NCBI GenBank assembly: GCA_902538225.1
Contig: CACBEF010000008.1
Coordinates: 1 to 49,320 of the forward strand
Direction of reading: 5' to 3'
Source: an uncultured Prochlorococcus sp.
Lineage (GTDB): Bacteria; Cyanobacteriota; Cyanobacteriia; PCC-6307; Cyanobiaceae
Length of the DNA stretch: 49,320 nucleotides
The notes below the pieces were generated by a model. It saw only the letters and a program-made list of their open reading frames with translations, was not told the origin of the DNA and did no database searches. The translations under genes were made by a program, and so were the position numbers. Shown piece after piece: positions 9,882 to 18,454 of the stretch (positions within the stretch are counted from its first letter, which is position 1; each line of letters starts with the position of its first letter).

Positions 9882-11447
9882 TTAATGAGCGCTTTCCATA
9901 CCACCTAGTCTTTCAAATAAGTTAAGACTTTCTTTATTTAATCCTACAATTTCAACTTTAGAACCACCATTCTGGAATTTTCTAATAATTTGCTCAAGAG
10001 CAACTACACCACTTTGATCCCAAATATGAGCTAAAGACATATCAATTACAATATTTTCAGGATGTTCATAAATTTCAAATCCTTGTAAAAAATAAATTTT
10101 ACTAACAAAAAATAATTGTCCTTTTACTTTATAGGTAGTCAAATTATTTTCTTTAGCTCTTGAGACAGTTATAACTTTTGCGACTTTTCTGCTGAAAAGA
10201 ATTGCAGCTAATGCAACTCCTGCAATAACTCCAAGTGCAAGATTATGAGGTTTTGTAAGCATTGTAACTGCAAAAGTCATAAGCATTACTGCAGTATCGC
10301 TTTTAGGTATCTTTCTAATATTTTTTAATCCGTTTATATCTGCTGTACTTATTGCGATCGTTATCATGATTGCTACTAAAGCAGCCATTGGTATTGCTCC
10401 AATCCAAGACTTCAAGAGGATAATCATAATTAGTAGAGATATACCTGAGGAGAGGGTTGATAATCTAGATTTACCACCATTCTCAGTATTCATAACAGAT
10501 TGCCCAACTAAGGCACATCCTGCCATTCCACCAAATAAGGATGCCACAATATTTGCGATTCCCTGTCCTCTTGCTTCTTTATTTTTATTAGAACTTGTAT
10601 CAGTTACATCGTCTAAAATGTCTTGAGTTAAAAAGGTTTCCATTAAACCCACGAGAGATATCGCAAGTGAAGTCGGTAAAATTATTCCTAATGTTTCAAG
10701 ACTAAAAGGTACTTTCCCATTTTCTGTTGATCCAAAAGGGAGAGAAATACTTGGTAATCCATCAGGTAATTTACCCAAATCGCTAACAGTTGGGACATCT
10801 AGATTAAAGAATATGCTTATAAGAGTAATTACTACTATTGCAATAAGTTGAGATGGGACTACTTTTGTGATTTTTGGTAGCCCATATATAATTATTAATC
10901 CTAGTATTACAAGAATCCAAACTACTGGAATCTGAGAGTTAACTGGATATTGACTTATAGTTTGTTCAACTAATTCTTTTGATTCTTTAATACCTATTCC
11001 TAACTGAGGGAGTTGTGCTTGAAATATTAAAAGTGCTAGTGCATTTACAAATCCACTTAATACTCCTGTTGGCACGAATCGCATTTGGTACGCAAGTCTT
11101 AAATATCCCCAAAGAATTTGGAATATTCCAGTTAATATTCCAGCTGCAATAAGATATGGGACTCCTAATCCAGGAGCTTGTGATTCTCCATAAGCAACAA
11201 GTCCAGTCATTAAAAGAGCTGTTGAACCTGTAGCTGAAGTGATCATCCCTCTTCTTCCTCCAACTATCGCAATTGTTATAGATAAACAAAATGCACCAAA
11301 AAGGCCAACTTTAGGATCTACACCTGCGATACCTGAAAAAGCAATTGCTTCTGGGATCATTGCAAAAGCAACAACTAAGCCAGAGAGAATATTTGACTTT
11401 GGATCATCTAACCAATTTTTTGATAAATATCTTGATAAATTTGACAT
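9882..11447 (-). CDS. SulP-family anion transporter (sulfate or bicarbonate)
   Basis: A 521-residue inner-membrane transporter. The N-terminal part holds the SulP signature (G-L-V-V-A-F-A-M-I-P-E-A-I-A-F-S), followed by a series of hydrophobic helices to about residue 420. A cytoplasmic STAS domain fills about 435-515 (I-V-I-D-M-S-L-A-H-I-W-D, V-E-I-V-G-L-N). SulP proteins carry sulfate, and some cyanobacterial members (BicA) carry bicarbonate with sodium. Sequence alone does not tell which. Placement beside metY-metA favours sulfate, but the genes are convergent. The FAD oxidoreductase lies 30 bp upstream on the same strand. Confidence 0.88.
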   Translation of the reverse strand: MSNLSRYLSKNWLDDPKSNILSGLVVAFAMIPEAIAFSGIAGVDPKVGLFGAFCLSITIAIVGGRRGMITSATGSTALLMTGLVAYGESQAPGLGVPYLIAAGILTGIFQILWGYLRLAYQMRFVPTGVLSGFVNALALLIFQAQLPQLGIGIKESKELVEQTISQYPVNSQIPVVWILVILGLIIIYGLPKITKVVPSQLIAIVVITLISIFFNLDVPTVSDLGKLPDGLPSISLPFGSTENGKVPFSLETLGIILPTSLAISLVGLMETFLTQDILDDVTDTSSNKNKEARGQGIANIVASLFGGMAGCALVGQSVMNTENGGKSRLSTLSSGISLLIMIILLKSWIGAIPMAALVAIMITIAISTADINGLKNIRKIPKSDTAVMLMTFAVTMLTKPHNLALGVIAGVALAAILFSRKVAKVITVSRAKENNLTTYKVKGQLFFVSKIYFLQGFEIYEHPENIVIDMSLAHIWDQSGVVALEQIIRKFQNGGSKVEIVGLNKESLNLFERLGGMESAH

Positions 11448-11477
11448 TGTAAGTTTATTTATACTTAAGAAGTTACC

Positions 11478-12758
11478 TCATAAAGGAGGTAAAATACCTT
11501 GTGGGTCAAAAATATTCTTTAAAGTTTTTAATTCATTCACTCTATTTCCAAAAGCTAAATTAAGTTCTTCCTCATGAGAATTTAAATGATTATGCAATTG
11601 GGCCAAGTGAATATTTGGGAAAAACCTTTTCAACTTACTCCATGATTTATAAATCCAGTCCAAAGCGACTTCTTTTTCTTGAAGATCATTTTTTCCCCAT
11701 GATGCATATATCCATGGTTTCCAAGTACTTTTTCTATGAATAAAAAAACTTGAGCCATGATTTAACTTTTTAGTTCTGCAACCTAGTTGTTGAGAAGCAA
11801 TATAACAGGAATCATTAGGTTTATTGTCCATTATTTCATTCAAACATTTTATAAAAATTGGGATATCATTTTTTAAATCTTCTCCAAGAAGACTCATTAC
11901 CTCAGAATGGTTATTTGCATTCAGCTCATATAAATTCAATTCCTTTGGGAAGAAATTTATTTTGTTAAAGTTCTCATATAGCTTTATTTCTAGAGCAGGA
12001 AATTTGTTTAAAGGCATTAAGCATTCTTCTGTTCTTTTATCCTCCAAATTATTTTTGAGTTCAGCAAATACATATATATAAATTTTTTGGGCATAAATCC
12101 ATTGAAGACTAATATTTTCTGGAAATTCCTCTGATAATTGTATTATTTCTGAAAGTTCATTTAGATTTACAAATCCTTCTATAACCTTAATTGGATTAGA
12201 TTGGATAGTCTTAAGTTCTATTTCGGTGATGATTGAGAAGAAGGGTGCTGCGCCTTTAATTGCTTCCCAAATCAATTTCTCTTCTGGATTTATTTGATTT
12301 TTTTTAAAAGAGATAAATTTTCCATTACCCAAGAACCCTTTAATTGATTCAATATTATCAATGGCTAATCCGTATGCTCTACTAAGTGGGCTTACTCCAC
12401 CAGTAAGTATGTAGCCTGCTCCAGGAAGTTTAGAAAGACCGATTGGAAAACTTCGATTGTGTTTTTGTAAATGATTTACTAGATCCCCCATTATTACTCC
12501 TCCTCCAATTGTTACTAAATTGCTATCTCTATCAAGGTGGATTTTGCCGTGATTTTTTCTTAAATCAAGAGTTGTAAAACCATTTTTTGCACAGCTAGAG
12601 GTTGTACCTCCACTACAAACGCAAAGGTGCTCAAATTTTTCCTTAGAATAATTTTCCCTATCAAATAAGGATTCATCCACGTCATAAATTAATTTCTTTA
12701 ACTTTGCATCCTTTGAATTAATATTTGGAATTTCAAGCAAATTATTATTTTTTTTCAC
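11478..12758 (-). CDS. FAD-binding oxidoreductase, VAO/berberine-bridge-like
   Basis: A 426-residue flavoprotein. The FAD_binding_4 domain covers about residues 45-195, with the pattern V-T-I-G-G-G-V, L-P-G-A-G-Y-I-L-T-G-G and G-L-A-I-D-N-I. The C-terminus ends in F-D-P-Q-G-I-L-P-P, the substrate-domain tail seen in this class. An early Cys-rich stretch (C-V-C-S-G-G-T-T-S-S-C) precedes the domain. These enzymes oxidise small alcohols, sugars or aromatic compounds; the substrate here is unknown. It is divergent from the cobaltochelatase gene across only 47 bp, so the two promoters overlap or face each other closely. Confidence 0.82.
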   Translation of the reverse strand: MKKNNNLLEIPNINSKDAKLKKLIYDVDESLFDRENYSKEKFEHLCVCSGGTTSSCAKNGFTTLDLRKNHGKIHLDRDSNLVTIGGGVIMGDLVNHLQKHNRSFPIGLSKLPGAGYILTGGVSPLSRAYGLAIDNIESIKGFLGNGKFISFKKNQINPEEKLIWEAIKGAAPFFSIITEIELKTIQSNPIKVIEGFVNLNELSEIIQLSEEFPENISLQWIYAQKIYIYVFAELKNNLEDKRTEECLMPLNKFPALEIKLYENFNKINFFPKELNLYELNANNHSEVMSLLGEDLKNDIPIFIKCLNEIMDNKPNDSCYIASQQLGCRTKKLNHGSSFFIHRKSTWKPWIYASWGKNDLQEKEVALDWIYKSWSKLKRFFPNIHLAQLHNHLNSHEEELNLAFGNRVNELKTLKNIFDPQGILPPL

Positions 12759-12805
12759 TACATAATATTGTTCTTTACTATTATGGTATAAAGATTAATT
12801 AGATA

Positions 12806-13957
12806 TTGGATAATTTAGATTCGAAGTTAAATAATCAAGTTGCGATTCTTATCTGTGGCCACGGTAGTAGAAATAAACTAGCCATTACGGAATTTCAAGA
12901 ATTAACTAAACTTATCCAAAAAAGATATCCAAACATTTTTGTTGAATATGGGTTCTTGGAATTTGCTAAACCTTCAATTGTTGATGCGCTAGACAAGTTA
13001 AAAGATAATTCTATAAAAAAAATAATAGCAATACCCGCAATGCTTTTCGCCGCTGGCCATGTGAAAAATGATATACCGAGCTTGCTTATGAATTATTCAA
13101 GTAAAACTGGTATTGAAATAATTTATGGAAGAGAATTAGGTATTAATAATTTAATGATTAGTGCAGCTTGTGAAAGAGTAAAAGATGTATTTAAACAAAA
13201 TAATACTCTCAAACCTCAAGAATCATTATTAGTAGTTGTTGGTAGAGGCTCTTCTGACCCAGATGCGAATTCCAATGTTTCAAAAATTACGAGAATGATT
13301 GTAGAGGGTATTGGTTTAGGGTGGGGGGAAACAGTTTTTTCTGGAGTAACTTTCCCCCTTGTTGAACCTGGCTTGAAAAATGTTGTGAGACTTGGTTATA
13401 AAAATATAATTATTTTCCCTTATTTCCTTTTTTCAGGTGTCCTTGTCACAAGAATAAAAAGGCAAAGTGATTTAGTTGCGATTAATAATCCAAATATTTC
13501 ATTTATACATGCAAAATATCTTTCGTCACAGTCTTATGTGGTCGATACTTTTGTAGAAAGGATTGAAGAGATTCTTAATAACGAGGGTAAGAATTTTATG
13601 AATTGCTCAACTTGTAAATATAGATCAAATTTATTTGGCTTTGAAAAAGAAGTTGGAATGATACAAGAAAGTCATCATGACCATGTAGAGGGCTTGGGGA
13701 TCAGCTGTGATTTATGTGATCCTGAATGTAATGGTGCTTGTGAAATACAGAATCAAATCCCAAATCATAATCAAGAAAAATCAAACCTTAGAGAAGGTGA
13801 TTGCTTAGAACATGAACATATCGAGGCTCATCAACATGAACATAATCACCATCATCATCATAGTATTTATCCAAATTCAAAACACCCTTTGGGACCTGTC
13901 ACGCTTCGCTTGCCTAATGAAGATCAAATCTTAAGAAAATCCGTTGAAAATAACTGA
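12806..13957 (+). CDS. cbiX: Long-form CbiX-like sirohydrochlorin cobaltochelatase
   Basis: The 383-residue protein has two chelatase-like halves. The first carries C-G-H-G-S (His19) and A-A-G-H-V-K-N-D (His85), the metal-binding histidines of the family. The second begins at about residue 142 with V-V-G-R-G-S-S-D-P-D. A C-terminal tail holds M-N-C-S-T-C (C267, C270), further cysteines at 301, 304, 308 and 312, and a His run at about 340-352. Long CbiX proteins have a comparable Cys pair that binds an iron-sulfur cluster and a His-rich stretch thought to hold cobalt. The enzyme inserts cobalt early in cobalamin synthesis and so supports the B12-dependent NrdJ encoded further on. The start is TTG. 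Confidence 0.85.
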   Translation: MDNLDSKLNNQVAILICGHGSRNKLAITEFQELTKLIQKRYPNIFVEYGFLEFAKPSIVDALDKLKDNSIKKIIAIPAMLFAAGHVKNDIPSLLMNYSSKTGIEIIYGRELGINNLMISAACERVKDVFKQNNTLKPQESLLVVVGRGSSDPDANSNVSKITRMIVEGIGLGWGETVFSGVTFPLVEPGLKNVVRLGYKNIIIFPYFLFSGVLVTRIKRQSDLVAINNPNISFIHAKYLSSQSYVVDTFVERIEEILNNEGKNFMNCSTCKYRSNLFGFEKEVGMIQESHHDHVEGLGISCDLCDPECNGACEIQNQIPNHNQEKSNLREGDCLEHEHIEAHQHEHNHHHHHSIYPNSKHPLGPVTLRLPNEDQILRKSVENN

Positions 13958-14308
13958 ATCATCTGTCTCTTTCTCGACTAAGTCTTAATAGACTCAGTAT
14001 ATATAAGTATTCCTAATATAAAATCTTAAAAGTATTTTGAGCTAGATTTTCCACAATTTACAAGTTGTTTTCCACGTCCAAATCCACATTGGATTAGAAA
14101 TCCCAGCAGTTTTTTAAAAAAACAGGACTTCAACATTATTGTTGACTTTTCTTTAAGATCTAATCAATTTCCTTATTTAAAAAGTTAATTTTTTAAAAAC
14201 AAACTTATAACTTGAGTCTCATTTGATAATTTGAAAAGTTTACATGCAGATTTTTTTTGATGTTTTTAGAAAAAAGTATCATTATATTCATGTAAGGAAT
14301 ATAGATTT
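13958..14308. other. Intergenic region of 351 bp
   Basis: No convincing reading frame. It holds an imperfect hairpin at about 13977-13998 (arms ACTAAGTCT / AGACTCAGT) just after cbiX, a cluster of DnaA-box-like sites at 14047-14088, and a small perfect inverted repeat with arms TCAACA/TGTTGA at 14132-14147. Long A/T runs follow. The DUF2811 promoter should be at the right end, ahead of the AAGGA ribosome-binding site at about 14295-14299. Confidence 0.6.
14047..14088 (+). promoter_or_regulatory. Cluster of three DnaA-box-like 9-mers
   Basis: TTTTCCACA at 14047-14055 is identical to the box reported for cyanobacterial DnaA. TTTTCCACG at 14068-14076 differs by one base and AAATCCACA at 14080-14088 by two. 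All are in the same direction, with start spacings of 21 and 12 bp. They lie in a long gap with AT-rich DNA on the right. They could be regulatory or titration sites. No dnaA, dnaN or other origin marker is nearby, so I do not call an origin. Confidence 0.45.
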
Positions 14309-14566
14309 ATGGATCAAATCAGCCAATCAAACTTAACTGATAAGAAACTTGTTGAGTGTTCATCAAATAAAGTCTCTTTAGAGACAGAGCTTTCAGAAAC
14401 TCTTTATAACACTATGAAAGATTTCGTATTAAGTAACCCAACTTGGGATCAATATAAGCTTATAAATTCAGCATTAGCTACTTTTCTCATTCAAAACGGA
14501 TGTACAGATAATTCTGTCTCAGAAATTTACTTAAATCAATTATTTACACCTTCTAAGTCTTTTTAA
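14309..14566 (+). CDS. DUF2811 family protein
   Basis: An 85-residue small soluble protein. Residues 23-70 follow the DUF2811 pattern found across cyanobacteria (V-S-L-E-T-E-L, F-V-L-S-N-P-T-W-D-Q, A-L-A-T-F-L-I-Q-N-G-C). Its function is unknown. The start ATG has an AAGGA ribosome-binding site about 10 bp upstream. The 3' end overlaps the convergent GMC oxidoreductase by 14 bp. Confidence 0.8.
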   Translation: MDQISQSNLTDKKLVECSSNKVSLETELSETLYNTMKDFVLSNPTWDQYKLINSALATFLIQNGCTDNSVSEIYLNQLFTPSKSF

Positions 14567-16193
14567 TATTTAAACAGGCTCTTCTACTCAAAGCCATCAT
14601 TGTAAGTGTGGGGCTTTGCCAAGATGATGTGGGCCAGCATGCTCCATCTAGTACAAGCACATTCTTGCATCTCCATAATCTATTAAATTTATCAACTACA
14701 CTATTTTCTTCATTTATCCCCATTGGTGCTCCCCCTACTTCATGAATGTAATATCCAGGAGGAGGAGGACTATCTGAAAGTGCGATTAAATTTTTTGTAA
14801 ATAAATTCCCTAATGGGATATTCATTAGTTCATCAATATTTTTCATTTCTCCATTTGCAGCTTTTATTGATTTTCGTATTGTGTTTTCCATATGTTTTGC
14901 CATATTTAACTCATTCTCGCTCCATTCGAATTCAATGAAGGGAATTGGGATACCCCATTCATCTGTTTTTTTTGAGAGAGAAACTGAGTTTTTCTCTCTA
15001 GGAAGGACCTCGCCATGAGCGATAAGAAAGCCAATGGATTTGTTTTTGTCTTTTTGCAAAAATTTAGGTATTCCTAATCTATCAATTGCCCCCCAGATTC
15101 CATAACCTCTATGGAAATTCATGTCGTCAATTTCTGGTAAATTTGAACCAAATGGAATAAAGAAGCTGCCTGCTCCAGAAAGATTGGGCGGATAATCTAC
15201 TGGTTTATCTGAGTTTTTTGTTTTTGGAACTGAAAAAAATCTACATATAGATACGTGATCCATGAGGTATTTGCCTAATTTCCCAGAATTATCTTTAAAC
15301 CCTGAGGAATTTGATTTGTATTCTGAGTTAAGGAGTATTCTTAGCGTTGAAATTGTTGATGCGCAGAGAAGAATTAAATCACAATTCAATACTTCTTTTT
15401 GTCCATTTTCTAGGTTTACGATCGTTAGTTTTGAGGCAAGCTCTGTTCCCTTTTTAATCTCAAAAGACTCCACTAGGTAATTAGAGATTATTTGTACATT
15501 TCCAGTATCTAAAGCTTTTTTTAAAGAGCTTCCTAAGCTAGAGGACTTGGGCCATTTTTTTTCTTTTACTGATGAATTACGGTCAAATCCTCTTGACTGG
15601 ATAAATGGATAGTTTAATTTTGATTTTACTTTGCTGCCAAAAACATTTTCGTTTTCTGTAAGAGGTATTTCACCAATATATTTACCGTTTGGGACTTCTT
15701 TAATATCATCTTTTCGTCCATAGATGCCGCAGAAATTTTCAATGAAATCATAGTGAGGGGATAGTTCATCGTATGAAATAGGCCAGTTTGGCCCGAATCC
15801 GTCTTTTTTAGCCGGATGAAAGTCTTCTGAGGAAAGTCTTAATGTTATGCCTCCCCAAGTTAATGATCTCCCCCCATATTGTTTACCTTGTGTCCAAAGA
15901 AATGGCTTTTTTTTTGGGAAGTCATAAGGATGCTTCAATTCATTTGAATATAAGTCAGGATTATTTTTCCAATAACCAGGATGTTGGCATTGATTGGCAT
16001 GTTTTTTTGTTAAAAATCCTGATAATCTTTTTAATGTACTTTTTGGCTCATGATTACTAGCTTCATGCCTTTTAACTTGAGGCCCTGCTTCTATTACTAA
16101 AACTTTGATCCCTTGTTCTGCCAATGTAAGTGCTGCTATTCCTCCTGTAGCTCCAGAACCAACAACAATTGCATCATAAGGACTTATATCCAA
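14553..16193 (-). CDS. GMC-family FAD-dependent oxidoreductase
   Basis: A 546-residue flavoprotein of the glucose-methanol-choline family. The FAD-binding G-S-G-A-T-G-G is at residues 12-18, with E-A-G-P closing the second strand at about 35. A second family site, Y-G-G-R-S-L-T-W-G-G, follows at about residue 107. Near the C-terminus are the G-G-A-P-M-G loop and V-L-D-G-A-C-W-P-T-S. The catalytic His usually sits just before that loop, where H-E-V-G-G is seen here. The family oxidises alcohols and sugars; the substrate cannot be read from sequence. It stands alone, divergent from the pentapeptide-repeat gene. Confidence 0.88.
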   Translation of the reverse strand: MDISPYDAIVVGSGATGGIAALTLAEQGIKVLVIEAGPQVKRHEASNHEPKSTLKRLSGFLTKKHANQCQHPGYWKNNPDLYSNELKHPYDFPKKKPFLWTQGKQYGGRSLTWGGITLRLSSEDFHPAKKDGFGPNWPISYDELSPHYDFIENFCGIYGRKDDIKEVPNGKYIGEIPLTENENVFGSKVKSKLNYPFIQSRGFDRNSSVKEKKWPKSSSLGSSLKKALDTGNVQIISNYLVESFEIKKGTELASKLTIVNLENGQKEVLNCDLILLCASTISTLRILLNSEYKSNSSGFKDNSGKLGKYLMDHVSICRFFSVPKTKNSDKPVDYPPNLSGAGSFFIPFGSNLPEIDDMNFHRGYGIWGAIDRLGIPKFLQKDKNKSIGFLIAHGEVLPREKNSVSLSKKTDEWGIPIPFIEFEWSENELNMAKHMENTIRKSIKAANGEMKNIDELMNIPLGNLFTKNLIALSDSPPPPGYYIHEVGGAPMGINEENSVVDKFNRLWRCKNVLVLDGACWPTSSWQSPTLTMMALSRRACLNIKKT

Positions 16194-16300
16194 AACCTAT
16201 TTTGTGAGTTGCTATTTCAATAAATATAGCATTCAGTAAATAATTAATTTTTAGATTTCAGCTTAAGAAGTTAGAATTTATTGAAATACTACTCAAACAA

Positions 16301-16774
16301 ATGAGATTTATAATTTTAACTTTTTTAATAGTTGTTTTAACCCTCCCTACTAGAAGCTTCGCTGCGTTGGATTATGGTAAACAATCTTTGGTAGGAGCTG
16401 ATTTTTCTGGATCTGATTTAAAAGGAGCAACTTTCTATTTGACTGATTTACAAGACGCAAATTTGTCAGGTTGTGAACTCCAAAATGCGACTCTTTATGG
16501 AGCAAAATTGAAAGATACTAATTTAAGTAACTCTAACTTAAGAGAAGTTACTTTAGACTCAGCTGTTTTAGATGGAACAGATTTATCAAATACTAACTTG
16601 GAGGATTCTTTTGCTTTTAGTACCCAGTTTGAAAATGTAAAAATACAAGGTGCAGACTTCACAAATGTTTTTTTGCCAAAAGATATTATTAGGAAATTTT
16701 GTGAAAGTGCTACTGGAACTAATCCAATTACAAATAGAGAAACCAGAGAAACTTTAGAGTGCGATTACATTTAA
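16301..16774 (+). CDS. Exported pentapeptide-repeat protein
   Basis: A 157-residue protein with a signal peptide (residues 1-22, cleavage likely after S-F-A-A). About 14 pentapeptide units of A(D/N)LxX type follow from about residue 32 to 110 (for example G-A-D-F-S, D-A-N-L-S, D-T-N-L-S). Such repeats form a right-handed square beta helix. After it come a short tail and two cysteines (F-C-E-S and L-E-C-D). Cyanobacteria have many of these proteins in the thylakoid lumen or periplasm, with roles mostly unknown. It converges with the 130-residue gene, leaving a 2-bp gap. Confidence 0.85.
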   Translation: MRFIILTFLIVVLTLPTRSFAALDYGKQSLVGADFSGSDLKGATFYLTDLQDANLSGCELQNATLYGAKLKDTNLSNSNLREVTLDSAVLDGTDLSNTNLEDSFAFSTQFENVKIQGADFTNVFLPKDIIRKFCESATGTNPITNRETRETLECDYI

Positions 16775-16776
16775 AT

Positions 16777-17169
16777 TTATGCACATAAAAGTTCTTTTTT
16801 GATCTTTCTTTGTTTATAAAGTGAACTTCCAATAGGCCAACCTAAAGTAGATAAATGTTTCATTAAAGCACCTGAGTATTTAAAATAAAAATTGTCAGAA
16901 TATTTGATGCCAAGTTCTTTTAGAGTGACTATTAATAAATATAGATCTTTCTTTTTGCCTTTTTTCATATCCAATAATATTAATTCTTCACTTGATAATT
17001 TTTTTTCTAGAACCTTATCATTTTCAGCAAAGCCAACTTTAAGTGAATTAAATTCATCAGAATAAAGAGTATAAATTATTCCATCTTTGAATTTATCTAC
17101 AGAAGTATCTACATTAAATTTTGATGATATTAATGTTTTGTATCCTTTAATGATTTTTCTGTTATTCAT
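16777..17169 (-). CDS. Hypothetical protein, weakly GIY-YIG-like
   Basis: A 130-residue basic protein with no signal peptide. The segment G-I-I-Y-T-L-Y-S-D followed by L-K-V-G-F-A-E-N (about residues 29-50) resembles the GIY...KVGxx opening of GIY-YIG/T5orf172 domains, but I cannot place the catalytic Arg and Glu with confidence. The resemblance may be chance. It starts 2 bp after the stop of the ribbon-helix-helix-like gene, so they are almost certainly co-transcribed and perhaps translationally coupled. Confidence 0.6.
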   Translation of the reverse strand: MNNRKIIKGYKTLISSKFNVDTSVDKFKDGIIYTLYSDEFNSLKVGFAENDKVLEKKLSSEELILLDMKKGKKKDLYLLIVTLKELGIKYSDNFYFKYSGALMKHLSTLGWPIGSSLYKQRKIKKELLCA

Positions 17170-17171
17170 AA

Positions 17172-17669
17172 TTATTTGATTTCATCCTGAGCTAATTCGT
17201 ATTTCTCCAAGAGATTGTTTACTTCTGCTAGTGCAATCCTCTTTTGACAGGCCGAGTCATATCTATTTACCGCTATTGAAGGTATTGAACCTTTGCTTTT
17301 CATTTCCCTTATACCAGTTTCTAAACATTGAAAAGCAACACTTGATAGATCTCTTCCTTCTGCTGCGGCCCAAACTTTCAAAAGATAAGTAAGATTTGAT
17401 GGTACTGAGATCTGTACTTTGTTTGAATTTGAAGTATTTAATGCAATATCATCGAGACTAATTTCTTTAGAGGAAATAGTTTCTTTAACCTTTTTCTTCA
17501 AAAATTTTACTTGGCTTAAAGTTTCCTCTTTATTCTTTATTTTTTTTTCTATTTCAAATAACTCTTCTTCAGAATTAATTAAAGCTTCTAATGCCCATTT
17601 AGCATCATCTTTCGCAACTGCGGTTCTATCAAGCCATTCATCTCTTATTTTTGACCAATTACTAGGCAT
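17172..17669 (-). CDS. Ribbon-helix-helix-like (CopG-type) DNA-binding protein, putative
   Basis: A 165-residue protein in two parts. Residues 1-75 are a charged, probably coiled-coil helix. Residues 84-125 hold K-V-Q-I-S-V-P-S-N-L, then A-A-E-G-R-D-L-S-S-V-A-F-Q-C-L, the strand-helix-helix pattern of CopG-like repressors. The C-terminus is another helix. The family usually binds short repeated operators and represses its own operon. A phased 11-bp repeat lies 37-80 bp upstream of its start. It heads a two-gene unit with the 130-residue gene. An inverted repeat with arms GCATAA/TTATGC (17666-17680) covers the start codon. Confidence 0.6.
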   Translation of the reverse strand: MPSNWSKIRDEWLDRTAVAKDDAKWALEALINSEEELFEIEKKIKNKEETLSQVKFLKKKVKETISSKEISLDDIALNTSNSNKVQISVPSNLTYLLKVWAAAEGRDLSSVAFQCLETGIREMKSKGSIPSIAVNRYDSACQKRIALAEVNNLLEKYELAQDEIK

Positions 17670-17705
17670 AAGCTTTATGCGATAATTCTATGATATAAAA
17701 ATCTG

Positions 17706-17749
17706 TATAGATTGTCTACTTATTCTATATAGATTTTATATAGATTGTA
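17706..17749 (-). promoter_or_regulatory. 11-bp phased repeat, likely operator of the RHH-like gene
   Basis: Four consecutive 11-bp units read TATAGATTGTC, TACTTATTCTA, TATAGATTTTA and TATAGATTGTA (written on the plus strand). Three share the exact core TATAGATT at 17706, 17728 and 17739; the unit at 17717 is degenerate. A spacing of one helical turn puts every site on the same DNA face, as expected for cooperative binding by ribbon-helix-helix dimers. The array lies upstream of the gene starting at 17669. The rest of the gap to gloA (17750-17931) shows nothing convincing. Confidence 0.55.
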
Positions 17750-17931
17750 TAAAGTTTTAATTTTATTTTTAATAATTCCTCATCTTAGAATTAATCTTTT
17801 ACAATAATTGAAACTGCAGAATCTATTCAATGTGATCTTAGAGGTATTCTTTCGCTAATTGAAAACGATACATTTGATAACTTAATCTTTTTAAATTTTT
17901 GTTATTTATTTAATTAAAAACTTCTGAGCTT

Positions 17932-18321
17932 TTAATCTCTTTCAATAAGTTCAATTTTATAACCATCAGGATCCTCAACAAAAGCTAAGACAGTAGTACT
18001 GTTTTTCATTGTTTTAGGTTTGGTTGTTATTTTACAACCATTATTTTCTAATCCTTGGCAAATTAGATGAATATCTTTTACTCCAATAGCTATATGACCA
18101 TATTTATCTCCAAGCTCATAGTCTTCAGACTTTTTGTCCCAGTTATAAGTTAGTTCAATTACTGTGTTTTCTTTTTCTGAGCCATAACCAACAAATGCCA
18201 AAGTGAATTTCCCATGAGGGTAATCCTTTTTTCGCAATAAATTCATTCCTAATCTATTGACGTAGAAATCAATGGACTTATCTAAATCTCCAACCCTCAA
18301 CATTGTATGTAGGATACGCAT
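17932..18321 (-). CDS. gloA: Lactoylglutathione lyase (glyoxalase I)
   Basis: A 129-residue glyoxalase I. All four metal ligands of the E. coli enzyme have counterparts: His5, Glu56, His76 and Glu124. The glutathione-site motifs L-H-T-M-L-R-V-G-D and G-H-I-A-I-G-V are present. It converts the hemithioacetal of methylglyoxal and glutathione to S-lactoylglutathione in the cytosol. Length is normal. It is a single gene divergent from the Tic20-like gene. Confidence 0.95.
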   Translation of the reverse strand: MRILHTMLRVGDLDKSIDFYVNRLGMNLLRKKDYPHGKFTLAFVGYGSEKENTVIELTYNWDKKSEDYELGDKYGHIAIGVKDIHLICQGLENNGCKITTKPKTMKNSTTVLAFVEDPDGYKIELIERD

Positions 18322-18454
18322 TTTGAATTATTAACCTGAATCAATTATCTAATATTTAATAACCATCTGACAAAGTTGATTTTTTCGAAAGTAAGTCTTT
18401 TTATTAAGTTCAAAAAATTAGGTTAAAATATGAATATGATATTTCAATAATATA

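Noticed and set aside
13977-13998. Hairpin after cbiX as a rho-independent terminator
   Set aside because: The arms are imperfect and no T run follows.
14047-14088. Replication origin
   Set aside because: Only three sites, and no dnaN, dnaA or other origin gene is near.
17794-17916. A 38-40-codon frame with protein-like content (I-E-T-A-E-S-I-Q-C-D-L-R-G-I-L)
   Set aside because: It has no ATG, GTG or TTG start; only ATA or ATT are available. Could be a relic or chance, so not called.
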